A stretch of 56,414 bases of DNA from a virus (IMGVR_UViG_3300024180_000007:1-56414); one strand, 5' to 3'. Shown: positions 44,087-50,154, counted from the stretch's first letter. The notes: generated by a model not told the origin, from the letters alone. A program made the numbers and translations.

Positions 44087-44094
44087 TAAAGGTA
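44087..44094 (-). promoter_or_regulatory. Possible minus-strand promoter, TACCTTTA
   Basis: On the minus strand TACCTTTA (TAnnTTTA) lies 33 bp before the ATG at 44054. Other minus-strand promoter candidates (47451, 50628) also end in A rather than G. Confidence 0.4.
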
Positions 44095-44130
44095 CTATAA
44101 ATATGTTATAACTCCACTATGTTTTTGGAA

Positions 44131-44174
44131 AAAGATATGACACCATACCTAAAAAGATATGATGCCGTACCCAA
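44131..44174. repeat. 22-bp tandem direct repeat
   Basis: Two copies, 44131-44152 and 44153-44174, sharing AAAGATATGA followed by CCRTACCYAA with four mismatches. It lies in the 130-bp gap upstream of the 57-aa gene, just ahead of its promoter candidate, so it could be an operator. Confidence 0.7.
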
Positions 44175-44184
44175 AAAACGCTTG

Positions 44185-44787
44185 TTACGAATTAACAACA
44201 GAATTAGTTTCTAACACCATATCTATGAATTCTTTTATGTGTCTTTCCTCTGCATAATCATGCTCTTTCATAGCGTGTTCTAACTCCTCTCTGTCGGTTT
44301 CATCCTCGAAATTGTATTGCAGATTTTCCATCCAAGAATGAACACAATCATGGTATCTGTACTCATGATAAGTCATTTCTTGATGTTCTACTGTTCCAGT
44401 ATGATTGAATTTAACTGTACCAGCAAAATCCTCTCCACACTCTTCATATTCCATCTCAGCTGTCAAGCTGTAGTGCTTACATATCTCTTCAACTAATGTT
44501 ACTGGTGGACTCCATGCACTGTCTCCAGCAACAGTGAAAGTTTCCTCATCATCACATGGATAATCATCTAAGTCGAAGTCCCACCAGCGTGTTCCGTAGT
44601 GGTAAAAATCTTTATACTTTTTTGCAAGCTCCTCTTGAGTAACTCCAATCTTACCCTTGTCCAGTACGAAGTCTCCAAACTCTACGAAGTAATTGGTTTT
44701 ATCATACTCCTTGAACTTGTTTCTTAGTTTTTTTAATGCAGCAGCGTTTCCATTAAACGTTACGTAATTCCAACAATTGTTTGCCAT
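44185..44787 (-). CDS. Api92-like protein with ferredoxin-like domain (DUF1281/YubB type)
   Basis: 200 residues. MANNCWNYVTFNGNAAALKKLRNKF at the start and AGDSAWSPPVTLVEEICKHYSLTAEMEYEECGEDFAGTVKF in the centre, with YGTRWWDFDLDD between, match the YubB/Api92-type ferredoxin-like domain found on phages and plasmids. The acidic helical C-terminus (HEYRYHDCVHSWMENL) is extra. The biochemical role is unknown. It is preceded on the minus strand by a tRNA-like RNA element. Confidence 0.75.
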   Translation of the reverse strand: MANNCWNYVTFNGNAAALKKLRNKFKEYDKTNYFVEFGDFVLDKGKIGVTQEELAKKYKDFYHYGTRWWDFDLDDYPCDDEETFTVAGDSAWSPPVTLVEEICKHYSLTAEMEYEECGEDFAGTVKFNHTGTVEHQEMTYHEYRYHDCVHSWMENLQYNFEDETDREELEHAMKEHDYAEERHIKEFIDMVLETNSVVNS

Positions 44788-44821
44788 TTTTATTTAATTT
44801 AAGTTATGTGACTTATGTCGT

Positions 44822-44861
44822 GAATAGGGAGGAATCGAACCTCCCAAGCACCATGCTATTC
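44822..44861 (-). ncRNA. tRNA minihelix-like element 1
   Basis: Read on the minus strand, a 6-bp stem (GAATAG 5', CTATTC 3') encloses an 11-nt stretch CATGGTGCTTG and a perfect T-arm: GGAGG, loop TTCGATT, CCTCC, directly stacked on the 3' strand as in a tRNA acceptor/T-arm half. D and anticodon arms are absent. It lies 5 nt after the stop of the gene at 44867 and before the gene at 44787. The architecture is identical to the element at 46376. Confidence 0.65.
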
Positions 44862-44866
44862 TTTAA

Positions 44867-45232
44867 TTATTCTGCTGGTAGCATCACTGTAATATTATTG
44901 TCCTCTACAACAATAGTACCTGTGTCTCCCCACTCTTCTCCTCTCCATTCAATCTCTCCAGTCAGTTTCAATCCCCATCCTTTGAAGATGTACTTGATTA
45001 CGTACTCTAACCACTTTACGTACTCGTAGAATTTTTCTCCACCATCCCATTCTAAGCGATATTCTCCGTTCTGCTCTATAATCTCCCACTGCAGCCATAT
45101 TGATGGCTTTCCGTTTGGCTGGTAGCCATCCTCGTGTCGCTGATTAGCAAACTTTTCGTATGTCTCAACCATGTCCTTTGTTAATGGTTTATCAAAATTT
45201 AAACTGCCTCTAAAATCTGTACTGTATCCCAT
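44867..45232 (-). CDS. Conserved early phage protein, unknown
   Basis: 121 residues. MGYSTDFRGSLNFDKPLTKDMVETYEKFANQRHEDGYQPNGKPSIWLQWEIIEQNGEYRLEWDGGEKFYEYVKWLEYVIKYIFKGWGLKLTGEIEWRGEEWGDTGTIVVEDNNITVML. The GYSTDF start and EWDGGEKFY...WGLxLTGEIEWRGE blocks are a conserved family in large and marine phages (recalled, uncharacterised). Paired with the Api92-like gene, which often accompanies it. Confidence 0.65.
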   Translation of the reverse strand: MGYSTDFRGSLNFDKPLTKDMVETYEKFANQRHEDGYQPNGKPSIWLQWEIIEQNGEYRLEWDGGEKFYEYVKWLEYVIKYIFKGWGLKLTGEIEWRGEEWGDTGTIVVEDNNITVMLPAE

Positions 45233-45242
45233 GTCTATTTAT

Positions 45243-45377
45243 TTAAGTTAATTTGAATATTATTAATGATATTACTACTCCTAAGATTCCAATAAATATT
45301 GCAATCATGCTGTCGCTGTATTTTCTATCAGAACGTCCTTGTCTTGAACGATACTGTCTTGGTTTTTTATCTTTCAT
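45243..45377 (-). CDS. Small single-pass membrane protein, 44 aa
   Basis: A very basic N-terminal half (MKDKKPRQYRSRQGRSDRKY) followed by one hydrophobic helix (MIAIFIGILGVVISLIIF) and a short end. Positive-inside rule places the N-terminus in the cytoplasm. ATG 45377, stop 45243-45245; it fills the gap between 45232 and 45381. Function unknown; an inner-membrane early effector is possible. Confidence 0.6.
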   Translation of the reverse strand: MKDKKPRQYRSRQGRSDRKYSDSMIAIFIGILGVVISLIIFKLT

Positions 45378-45380
45378 AGC

Positions 45381-45614
45381 TTACTTGTTTTTGATTGCAC
45401 TACGATTAATAAAAGTCACTATTTGATTCAGCTCATAAATCTCATCACTACCTATTCTTTGACTCCAGTCCAGTATTCCTTTGACTGCAGCTCTGACTTC
45501 ATTTAAGTCTTTACGTAATGATTTTACTTTCTTTTGAGACTCTAAATAGTCTCCCATTAATTCAGTGATTCTGTTGAAATCTCTGTCTTTTTGTGTTTCT
45601 TGATAACTGCTCAT
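45381..45614 (-). CDS. Small coiled-coil early protein
   Basis: 77 residues: DRDFNRITELMGDYLESQKKVKSLRKDLNEVRAAVKGILDW forms a heptad-like helix, then IYELNQIVTFINRSAIKNK. Leader ATAACTTAAATTTAATACA precedes the ATG, similar to that of the gene at 44787. No family recognised. Confidence 0.55.
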   Translation of the reverse strand: MSSYQETQKDRDFNRITELMGDYLESQKKVKSLRKDLNEVRAAVKGILDWSQRIGSDEIYELNQIVTFINRSAIKNK

Positions 45615-45655
45615 TGTATTAAATTTAAGTTATGGCATTATTGCCTTGTACCACC

Positions 45656-45683
45656 AAAACCCCACTCCGTTTTGGAAGTGAGG
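45656..45683 (-). terminator. Intrinsic terminator-like hairpin, minus strand
   Basis: Minus-strand stem CCTCACTTC / GGAGTGGGG (G-U pairs allowed), then TTTTGGTGGTAC. It is the second hairpin-plus-GGTGGTAC unit besides that at 43815; it lies between genes 45710 and 45381. Confidence 0.6.
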
Positions 45684-45709
45684 TAGGGGTGTTTAGGGAT
45701 CTGTGGATT

Positions 45710-45934
45710 TTACTCTTTGCTCTCTGTTATAGCTTGCTCAATATCATCAATTGTATTTTGTGAAATCATGTCCCATATGCATACTCCACAGTGCGTGATA
45801 GATGTAATACTTATCTCAGCTGGACTACCACAATAGTCGTGAGTCTGAGGTTCAGCGTGTGCATACTCATAGTATACATCAAGCTCTATGTCATCCACTT
45901 TGTAAGTGAATATTTCGTCATTCCAAATGCTCAT
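45710..45934 (-). CDS. Small early protein, unknown
   Basis: 74 residues. FTYKVDDIELDVYYEYAHAEPQTHDYCGSPAEISITSITHCGVCIWDMIS. The DYCGSPAEISI pattern recalls small phage proteins with a DYxGxPAEIEI signature whose function is unknown. Four-base overlap (ATGA) with the upstream gene. Confidence 0.6.
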   Translation of the reverse strand: MSIWNDEIFTYKVDDIELDVYYEYAHAEPQTHDYCGSPAEISITSITHCGVCIWDMISQNTIDDIEQAITESKE

Positions 45935-46182
45935 AAAAGATTGTTTAACTGGTTAATACTATCACTGAAATCTACTCCAGCAATCACATTTGATTTTGGC
46001 TCTTCACATCCTTCCATTTCCATCCACTGGTCATAACTCCTGTAGGTTGTACGCACATAAATAATAGACTCTAATGACTCTATACTTGTGCCATTGATGT
46101 TGCACACTAATCGCATTTCTTCTTCGGTTGCGATGCTCATGACATCTTCCCATACTTGATTGAATTTATCTATCTTCCCCAT
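45931..46182 (-). CDS. Small acidic early protein, unknown
   Basis: 83 residues, MGKIDKFNQVWEDVMSIATEEEMRLVCNINGTSIESLESIIYVRTTYRSYDQWMEMEGCEEPKSNVIAGVDFSDSINQLNNLL. Mixed alpha/beta, no motif recognised. It overlaps the lipoprotein gene by 13 bp and the next gene by 4 bp. Confidence 0.55.
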   Translation of the reverse strand: MGKIDKFNQVWEDVMSIATEEEMRLVCNINGTSIESLESIIYVRTTYRSYDQWMEMEGCEEPKSNVIAGVDFSDSINQLNNLL

Positions 46183-46337
46183 TTTGATTTCTTGTGTTTT
46201 TTGTTAGACTTCCAGTAGTTGTTCTTTGCCCATTTTTTTTTGGCTTTAGAGGTCTTGCATCCTCGTGATGATGCACAGCTCGTTAACGTGGGTGTAGCTA
46301 TAAGCATACACATCACAAACATTAAAATTTTCTTCAT
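46170..46337 (-). CDS. Small phage-encoded lipoprotein
   Basis: 55 residues from ATG 46337. A lipoprotein signal peptide is clear: MKKILMFVMCMLIATPTLTSC with lipobox LTSC (Cys21 lipidated), then ASSRGCKTSKAKKKWAKNNYWKSNKKHKKSKWGR, a strongly basic mature part of ~35 residues. Export and anchoring in the host envelope follow from the signal. In other phages small lipoproteins block receptors against superinfection; that role is a guess here. A tRNA-like element and a 14-bp palindrome sit in its 5' leader. Confidence 0.75.
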   Translation of the reverse strand: MKKILMFVMCMLIATPTLTSCASSRGCKTSKAKKKWAKNNYWKSNKKHKKSKWGR

Positions 46338-46356
46338 AATTGTAGTTTTAAATATC

Positions 46357-46370
46357 TGCCAATATTGGCA
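46357..46370. promoter_or_regulatory. Perfect 14-bp palindrome TGCCAATATTGGCA
   Basis: A symmetric site between the tRNA-like element (46376) and the lipoprotein start, 20 bp upstream of the ATG at 46337. It is typical of a dimeric repressor binding site, or could fold as a hairpin in the leader RNA. Confidence 0.45.
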
Positions 46371-46375
46371 TTGAT

Positions 46376-46415
46376 ACTGGAGAAGGAATCGAACCTTGCT
46401 TACAACCATTCCAGT
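46376..46415 (-). ncRNA. tRNA minihelix-like element 2
   Basis: On the minus strand, stem ACTGGA 5' / TCCAGT 3' (6 bp) encloses ATGGTTGTAAG (11 nt) and the T-arm CAAGG, loop TTCGATT, CCTTC (4 pairs plus one C-C mismatch). It is 40 nt long, with the same spacing in every part as the element at 44822. Both paired regions differ in sequence between the two copies yet keep pairing. It lies between the genes at 46433 and 46170. Confidence 0.65.
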
Positions 46416-46432
46416 TAGTCGAACAGCGTGTG

Positions 46433-46957
46433 CTAAAGCTTATAACTATAGTTCTCTGCTACCCACGTACATAAAGTCTCTCTATTGCCCTCTGACAGCT
46501 CCATGAATAGATTAAATACATTCGCAGTTCCACCATGACCATTTCTCTTGTTGAGGTTCTGCCATTTAGCCTCTATATGATTAGCCAGTGACGTACCCTC
46601 TCCAAAAGCTTTTTGTATCCAGCCTGCTGGAAAGTTATACGCAAAGTACATGAAGTTAGTTATTTGGTCAGCTGCAGCATCTTTCTTCTCTTCTGCTTCG
46701 TCATACTCGTCATACCATTCTGTCCATATGTACAGCTCCTGCTCGTGTGCATCTTCTAAGATAAATTCATCAGAATACCACACTTCTTTGTCATTTTTAA
46801 AATCATAATTAATATACTCTTCTTTGTGGTTTTCCTTTAGCCATAGTAATAGACTTGACTCTTCTTTAATGGTCTCTCCATTGTGAAGAAGGAAACCTTC
46901 ATACATTCCTGCTCCAGTAATAATACACGTTCTTGGTGCTTTGTTTAAATTGCTCAT
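46433..46957 (-). CDS. Hypothetical early protein
   Basis: 174 residues, acidic and aromatic-rich. RTCIITGAGMYEGFLLHNGETIKEESSLLLWLKENHKEEY near the N-terminus, DEFILEDAHEQELYIWTEWYDEYDEAEEKKDAAADQITNFMYFAYNFPAGWIQKAFGEG centrally. No catalytic motif recognised. The leader TTAAAAACTACAATT-ATG matches the pattern of other early genes. Confidence 0.55.
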   Translation of the reverse strand: MSNLNKAPRTCIITGAGMYEGFLLHNGETIKEESSLLLWLKENHKEEYINYDFKNDKEVWYSDEFILEDAHEQELYIWTEWYDEYDEAEEKKDAAADQITNFMYFAYNFPAGWIQKAFGEGTSLANHIEAKWQNLNKRNGHGGTANVFNLFMELSEGNRETLCTWVAENYSYKL

Positions 46958-46976
46958 AATTGTAGTTTTTAATTGA

Positions 46977-47216
46977 TTAATATAATTCTGATTTCTCGAT
47001 TTGTTTTACCTCTCTTGCTGGTAGTTCACTGGTATACTCTTCGTACTTGTCAAATGTCTTCTGACATCTTTTGTCCCAGTACTTGTAGTTCTTTTCGTTA
47101 CCAGCACTGTCAGCAATGTTACGCTGTCTATCTGCCTCGTTATGCTGGATTAACCAGTACACTGCTTTGTTTACTATTGCTTGGTGCTTCTTGTTTAATG
47201 CTATCATATTACTCAT
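46977..47216 (-). CDS. Small early protein, unknown
   Basis: 79 residues, helical and charged: ALNKKHQAIVNKAVYWLIQHNEADRQRNIADSAGNEKNYKYWDKRCQKTFDKYEEYTSELPAREVKQIEKSELY. Its ATG overlaps the stop of the first early gene by one base. No family recognised. Confidence 0.55.
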   Translation of the reverse strand: MSNMIALNKKHQAIVNKAVYWLIQHNEADRQRNIADSAGNEKNYKYWDKRCQKTFDKYEEYTSELPAREVKQIEKSELY

Positions 47217-47359
47217 TATTGAAATGGATTAGATGTTACAAAATAGCTTAGTGCTATTACATTCTTTTTTACTTGGTCTAACTCATACAGCTTTTGTGCT
47301 GTCTTGATTAATGCACAGTCGATACGTACATACTTAATTACTGTTTTTGATTCTTTCAT
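47216..47359 (-). CDS. First gene of the leftward early operon, 47 aa
   Basis: MKESKTVIKYVRIDCALIKTAQKLYELDQVKKNVIALSYFVTSNPFQ, basic with two short helices. ATG 47359 is chosen because its leader AATTCAACTACA resembles those of 46957 and 46337. An in-frame ATG at 47446 would give 76 residues but would sit at the expected transcription start of the promoter at 47451. Confidence 0.5.
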   Translation of the reverse strand: MKESKTVIKYVRIDCALIKTAQKLYELDQVKKNVIALSYFVTSNPFQ

Positions 47360-47450
47360 TGTAGTTGAATTTAAATGATTTGTAGGAGATAACGTGCTGA
47401 CTCTCAGCGTGTTAAGTGATTTCTCTATGATATTTAGCTCTCCCATGCTG

Positions 47451-47458
47451 TAAATATA
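47451..47458 (-). promoter_or_regulatory. Leftward early promoter candidate, TATATTTA
   Basis: TATATTTA on the minus strand, at the head of the 12-kb leftward block. A pair of TGTCARTAA repeats at 47485-47507 lies about 30-50 bp upstream, where an activator or repressor would act. Confidence 0.6.
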
Positions 47459-47484
47459 AGGAATTATACTTTAATATTACTATA

Positions 47485-47507
47485 ACTTGTCAATAACTTG
47501 TCAGTAA
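47485..47507. repeat. TGTC repeat pair 1, 11-bp step
   Basis: TGTCAATAA starts at 47488 and TGTCAGTAA at 47499, both within an ACTTGTCARTA direct repeat. Confidence 0.65.
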
Positions 47508-47639
47508 CTCCTGTTGTCCAGCACTCAACTCTCTTTATATACTTTATACAAACTCTCTAATACTTTTACTTGCGTATTACTAACATGTTAACTGGAAAGC
47601 TTTAACTATGTTTTGTTTGGGGTGTGTGACATCCGTACT

Positions 47640-47800
47640 GGGGTTAAGAGAAGGGTCTCTCCTTCTTCTTTTCTTTCCCCCTGTGGGGGGATGGTAGGCA
47701 GCACTGGAGCAGAGCAGCTAATCAAAGCTGTAATCAACAGCAGTACAGCACAGATACTGCAGCTATTACTGGAGCTGCAGCACTGGAGCTGGAGCTGGTC
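47640..47800. other. GC-rich, hairpin-rich island
   Basis: Bases 47701-47800 are 52% G+C by count, far above the surroundings. Potential hairpins: CCCCC-TGT-GGGGG (47677-47689) and CTGCAGCT / AGCTGCAG (47757-47764, 47773-47780). GGAGCTG units recur. Short ORFs on both strands read as low-complexity peptides and are not believed. A structured RNA or an origin element is possible. Confidence 0.45.
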
Positions 47801-47975
47801 ATAAGGAATCCTGAAACAATCCAACAAAAAAGTTTGAAAAGTTCTGACAAGCTGAGAAAAAAACGACTTTCCTCAGGCCAACCACAACTGTATAAGCTAC
47901 TATAGCCCTAAACTTATAAGTGTCTGAACCCAAAAAAAAATTTAATAATATTTTTTATTTTGATCCCTTAATTTA

Positions 47976-48023
47976 TGTCAGTAAAATGTAAATAACTTAT
48001 TTGTGTCAGTAAAATGTCAGTAA
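47976..48023. repeat. TGTC repeat pairs 2 and 3, 11-bp steps
   Basis: TGTCAGTAA at 47976, TGTAAATAA at 47987, TGTCAGTAA at 48004, TGTCAGTAA at 48015. Each pair is spaced exactly 11 bp; the pairs are 28 bp apart. Confidence 0.7.
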
Positions 48024-48051
48024 CTAATTTTTGTATTTTAAAGCGTGTTTG

Positions 48052-48147
48052 TTATCGACATTCTTATGACAGTTATTGTGTCGACTTTTTTTTGCTAACT
48101 TATTAGTTCTTAGTTCTTTATTCTTTTAATGTCGATAATGTCAATAA
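48052..48147. repeat. Further TGTC-type sites upstream of groEL
   Basis: TTATCGACA at 48052 (TGTCGATAA on the minus strand), TGTCGAC at 48079, and TGTCGATAA-TGTCAATAA at 48130-48147 with a 9-bp step. The last pair is mirrored near the primase at 40932 (TGTTGATAA-TGTTAATAA). Confidence 0.55.
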
Positions 48148-48217
48148 TAAATAGAATAATAATATATAAAAAAAGAAGAAGAATAGAAATATATATAAAG
48201 AGTAAGTGGGGAACTTT

Positions 48218-48232
48218 TGTCGACATTCGACA
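48218..48232. promoter_or_regulatory. Inverted repeat TGTCGA-CAT-TCGACA
   Basis: Perfect 6-bp arms with a 3-bp centre, 35 bp upstream of the groEL -7 box; a candidate operator for a dimeric regulator. Confidence 0.5.
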
Positions 48233-48266
48233 TTGCATTTTTATTTTAGTATAAATATATTTTTAC

Positions 48267-48274
48267 TATATTTG
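48267..48274 (+). promoter_or_regulatory. groEL promoter, -7 box TATATTTG
   Basis: TATATTTG lies 21 bp before the groEL ATG. The region just upstream (48218-48232) holds a TGTCGA inverted repeat. No HrcA-type CIRCE element was seen, so the host heat-shock circuit is probably not used. Confidence 0.75.
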
Positions 48275-48294
48275 CTTAAATTAAATCTAATATA

Positions 48295-49893
48295 ATGAGC
48301 AATTACATTCCAAAGAACCTTGAGTTCGATCAACCTGGTCGAAATAAATTAATCAAAGGGATTACAAAAATTTCTAAAGCAGTTAAGAGTACGTTAGGCC
48401 CACGCGGAAAAACGGTTCTAATAGAATCACCTGAACATATCGGAGGTATGACAATTACAAAAGATGGTGTAACTGTTGCTAACTCTATTTTTTTAGATGA
48501 TCCTGTAGAAAACCTTGCGGTTCAAATGCTAAAAGATGCAGCACGTAGGACTGCTAACTCAGCTGGGGATGGAACTACTACAGCAATTGTATTAACCGAG
48601 GCTATTATAAAAGCTGGAGAAAGAAATTTATCAAAAGAGAATAATATAACTGAGGTTGTGAAATCAATAAACCAATTCAGTAAAATTATTCTTAAAGAAT
48701 TAAAAAAGAACTCACGAAAAATTACTAAAGCAAGACTACTGGATGTTGCAACAATTTCAGCAAACAACGATAAAGTTTTAGGAAAAATAATTGCTGACGC
48801 ATATAGCAAGGTTGGCAAAAATGGAATAGTTACTGTAGAGCGTTCTCAAAACCATGAGACGTATGCAACTGTTACAAACGGAATAAAAGTTGATAGAGGC
48901 TATACTTCAAACTTATTTATCACAAACCAAAAAAATGACGAGTCAGTTTTAGAAGACGTGTTGGTTTTAGTTTGTGACCAGGAGATAAGTAACATTCTAC
49001 AAATAGAAAGTATATTAAAGCCAATCATTCAGCAAAACAAAAAGCTTCTCATCATTGGTCCATGCTCAGTCAATGTTGTGAACACCCTGGCGGCAAACGT
49101 GGTGCGTAACGGACTTAAGTTATGTAATATTATACCTCCACAATTTGGATATAAACAACACGAGCTTATGCAAGACATTGCGTTGTCGGTAGGGGCGAAA
49201 TACTTTTCAGAAAAGACTGGAGATGATTTAAGTCTGTTAAGCATGAAAGATCTTGGTCATGCAGATAAAATTATTTCAGGAAAAAGTCAAACGGTTATTA
49301 TTAAAAATAATCAAATAACTGAAGAGATAGAAAAAAGAATTTCTGATCTTAAAGAACAGCAGGAGAATACAGAGTTAGTTGCAGACAAAGAATTTATAAA
49401 CGAGCGTATTGCAAGTTTGTCTGGATCTATTGGAGCTATTTATGTTGGAGGTAATTCTGATGTAGAGCAAAAAGAAAAGTATGACAGGGTTGAAGATGCC
49501 GTGTGTGCTGTCCGTAGTGCTTTAGAAGAAGGTATTGTAAAAGGTGGAGGAATGGCACTATTAAATTGTCAAAGAAAAATAGAAGAAGTATTTATGACTA
49601 AAGTAAACGATGATGAGAAAACAGCGTTTCTAATTTTGTCAGATGCTATTGAAGCTCCAGCTGTGCAAATTTTAGAGAATGCTGGAAAAAAATATGGAGA
49701 CATTTATCCTCATGAAGATATACAAAAAAATGAGGACTACAATGTAAAGACTGAAAAGTATGGAGACTTTTTTAAGATGGGTGTTATAGATCCATTGAAA
49801 GTAACTAAGACTGCTTTTGAAAATGCAGTAAGTGTAGCTACTACTATTTTAACAACTAATGCAATAATAACACACGCGCGAGCTAAAGAATAA
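48295..49893 (+). CDS. groEL: GroEL-type chaperonin (Cpn60)
   Basis: 532 residues, near the length of cellular group I chaperonin. ATP-site motifs are intact: STLGPRGKT (32-40), TKDGVTVA (55-62), GDGTTTA (91-97), GGGMAL (~417-422) and the catalytic aspartate in RVEDA (D401, equal to D398 of E. coli). The apical domain (DRGYTSNLFITNQKNDESVLEDVLVL, KLLIIGPCSVNVVNTLAANVVRNGLKLCNIIPPQFG) is divergent. The C-terminus ends HARAKE without the GGM tail. Codon use is AT-rich like the rest of the phage. With groES 4 bp downstream it should form a phage chaperonin folding virion or replication proteins in the cytoplasm. Confidence 0.95.
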   Translation: MSNYIPKNLEFDQPGRNKLIKGITKISKAVKSTLGPRGKTVLIESPEHIGGMTITKDGVTVANSIFLDDPVENLAVQMLKDAARRTANSAGDGTTTAIVLTEAIIKAGERNLSKENNITEVVKSINQFSKIILKELKKNSRKITKARLLDVATISANNDKVLGKIIADAYSKVGKNGIVTVERSQNHETYATVTNGIKVDRGYTSNLFITNQKNDESVLEDVLVLVCDQEISNILQIESILKPIIQQNKKLLIIGPCSVNVVNTLAANVVRNGLKLCNIIPPQFGYKQHELMQDIALSVGAKYFSEKTGDDLSLLSMKDLGHADKIISGKSQTVIIKNNQITEEIEKRISDLKEQQENTELVADKEFINERIASLSGSIGAIYVGGNSDVEQKEKYDRVEDAVCAVRSALEEGIVKGGGMALLNCQRKIEEVFMTKVNDDEKTAFLILSDAIEAPAVQILENAGKKYGDIYPHEDIQKNEDYNVKTEKYGDFFKMGVIDPLKVTKTAFENAVSVATTILTTNAIITHARAKE

Positions 49894-49896
49894 ATT

Positions 49897-50154
49897 ATGA
49901 AACCAGTTGGAAAGTACATTGTAATAAAAACCATAGAGGAAGAGATTAAAACCTCTTCAGGTTTATTGTTGTCTGCAACAGACGTTGATGAATTTAGGTA
50001 TAGAAAAGGATCTGTAATCAAGCCAGGGACAGATGTTTCTGTTGTTAAACCAGAAGATATTATTTATTACGATAAGAATTCTGGATTTACTATGTTGATA
50101 GATGAAGAGCCTTACACTATTATCCAGGAGCGAGATGTAGTTATTGTTCTCTAA
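49897..50154 (+). CDS. groES: GroES-type co-chaperonin (Cpn10)
   Basis: 85 residues, slightly shorter than the usual ~95. MKPVGKYIVIKTIEEEIKTSSGLLLS contains the KP start and a mobile loop, including the hydrophobic LLL that docks onto GroEL. The rest (FRYRKGSVIKPGTDVSVVKPEDIIYYDKNSGFTMLIDEEPYTIIQERDVVIVL) follows the Cpn10 fold with GxVxxxG...V...D-x-IxY. The roof beta-hairpin is short. The gene follows groEL after 3 bp; its 3' end overlaps the convergent regulator gene by 14 bp. Confidence 0.92.
   Translation: MKPVGKYIVIKTIEEEIKTSSGLLLSATDVDEFRYRKGSVIKPGTDVSVVKPEDIIYYDKNSGFTMLIDEEPYTIIQERDVVIVL

Larger units (their letters stand above)
47447..48294. other. 848-bp gene-free divergent control region / origin candidate
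   Basis: No convincing gene. From left to right it holds the leftward promoter, paired TGTC repeats, a GC-rich structured island (47640-47800), an A/T-rich stretch, two more TGTC repeat pairs, palindromic TGTCGA sites and the rightward groEL promoter. It separates the minus-strand early genes from the plus-strand genes. Repeats, palindromes and AT-rich DNA together fit a replication origin or switch region. Confidence 0.55.

Noticed and set aside
44800-44870. Complete tRNA gene around the TTCGATT loop
   Set aside because: No 7-bp acceptor partner, D arm or anticodon arm with U33 can be built at either element; only the acceptor/T-arm half fits.
46338-46409. Longer start for the lipoprotein gene
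   Set aside because: The extension would cover the tRNA-like element and palindrome and bury the signal peptide inside the protein.
35160-47459. Integrase, excisionase or CI-type repressor indicating a temperate phage
   Set aside because: Every minus-strand gene was read; none shows tyrosine or serine recombinase motifs, so lysogeny is not supported.
47606-47827. Short ORFs on both strands in the GC-rich island
   Set aside because: Peptides are low-complexity (runs of Leu, Gln, Ser, Trp-Ser) and arise from the GGAGCTG repeats; no supporting start context.
48522-48818. 98-aa minus-strand ORF inside groEL
   Set aside because: Antisense of conserved chaperonin sequence with no independent signal.
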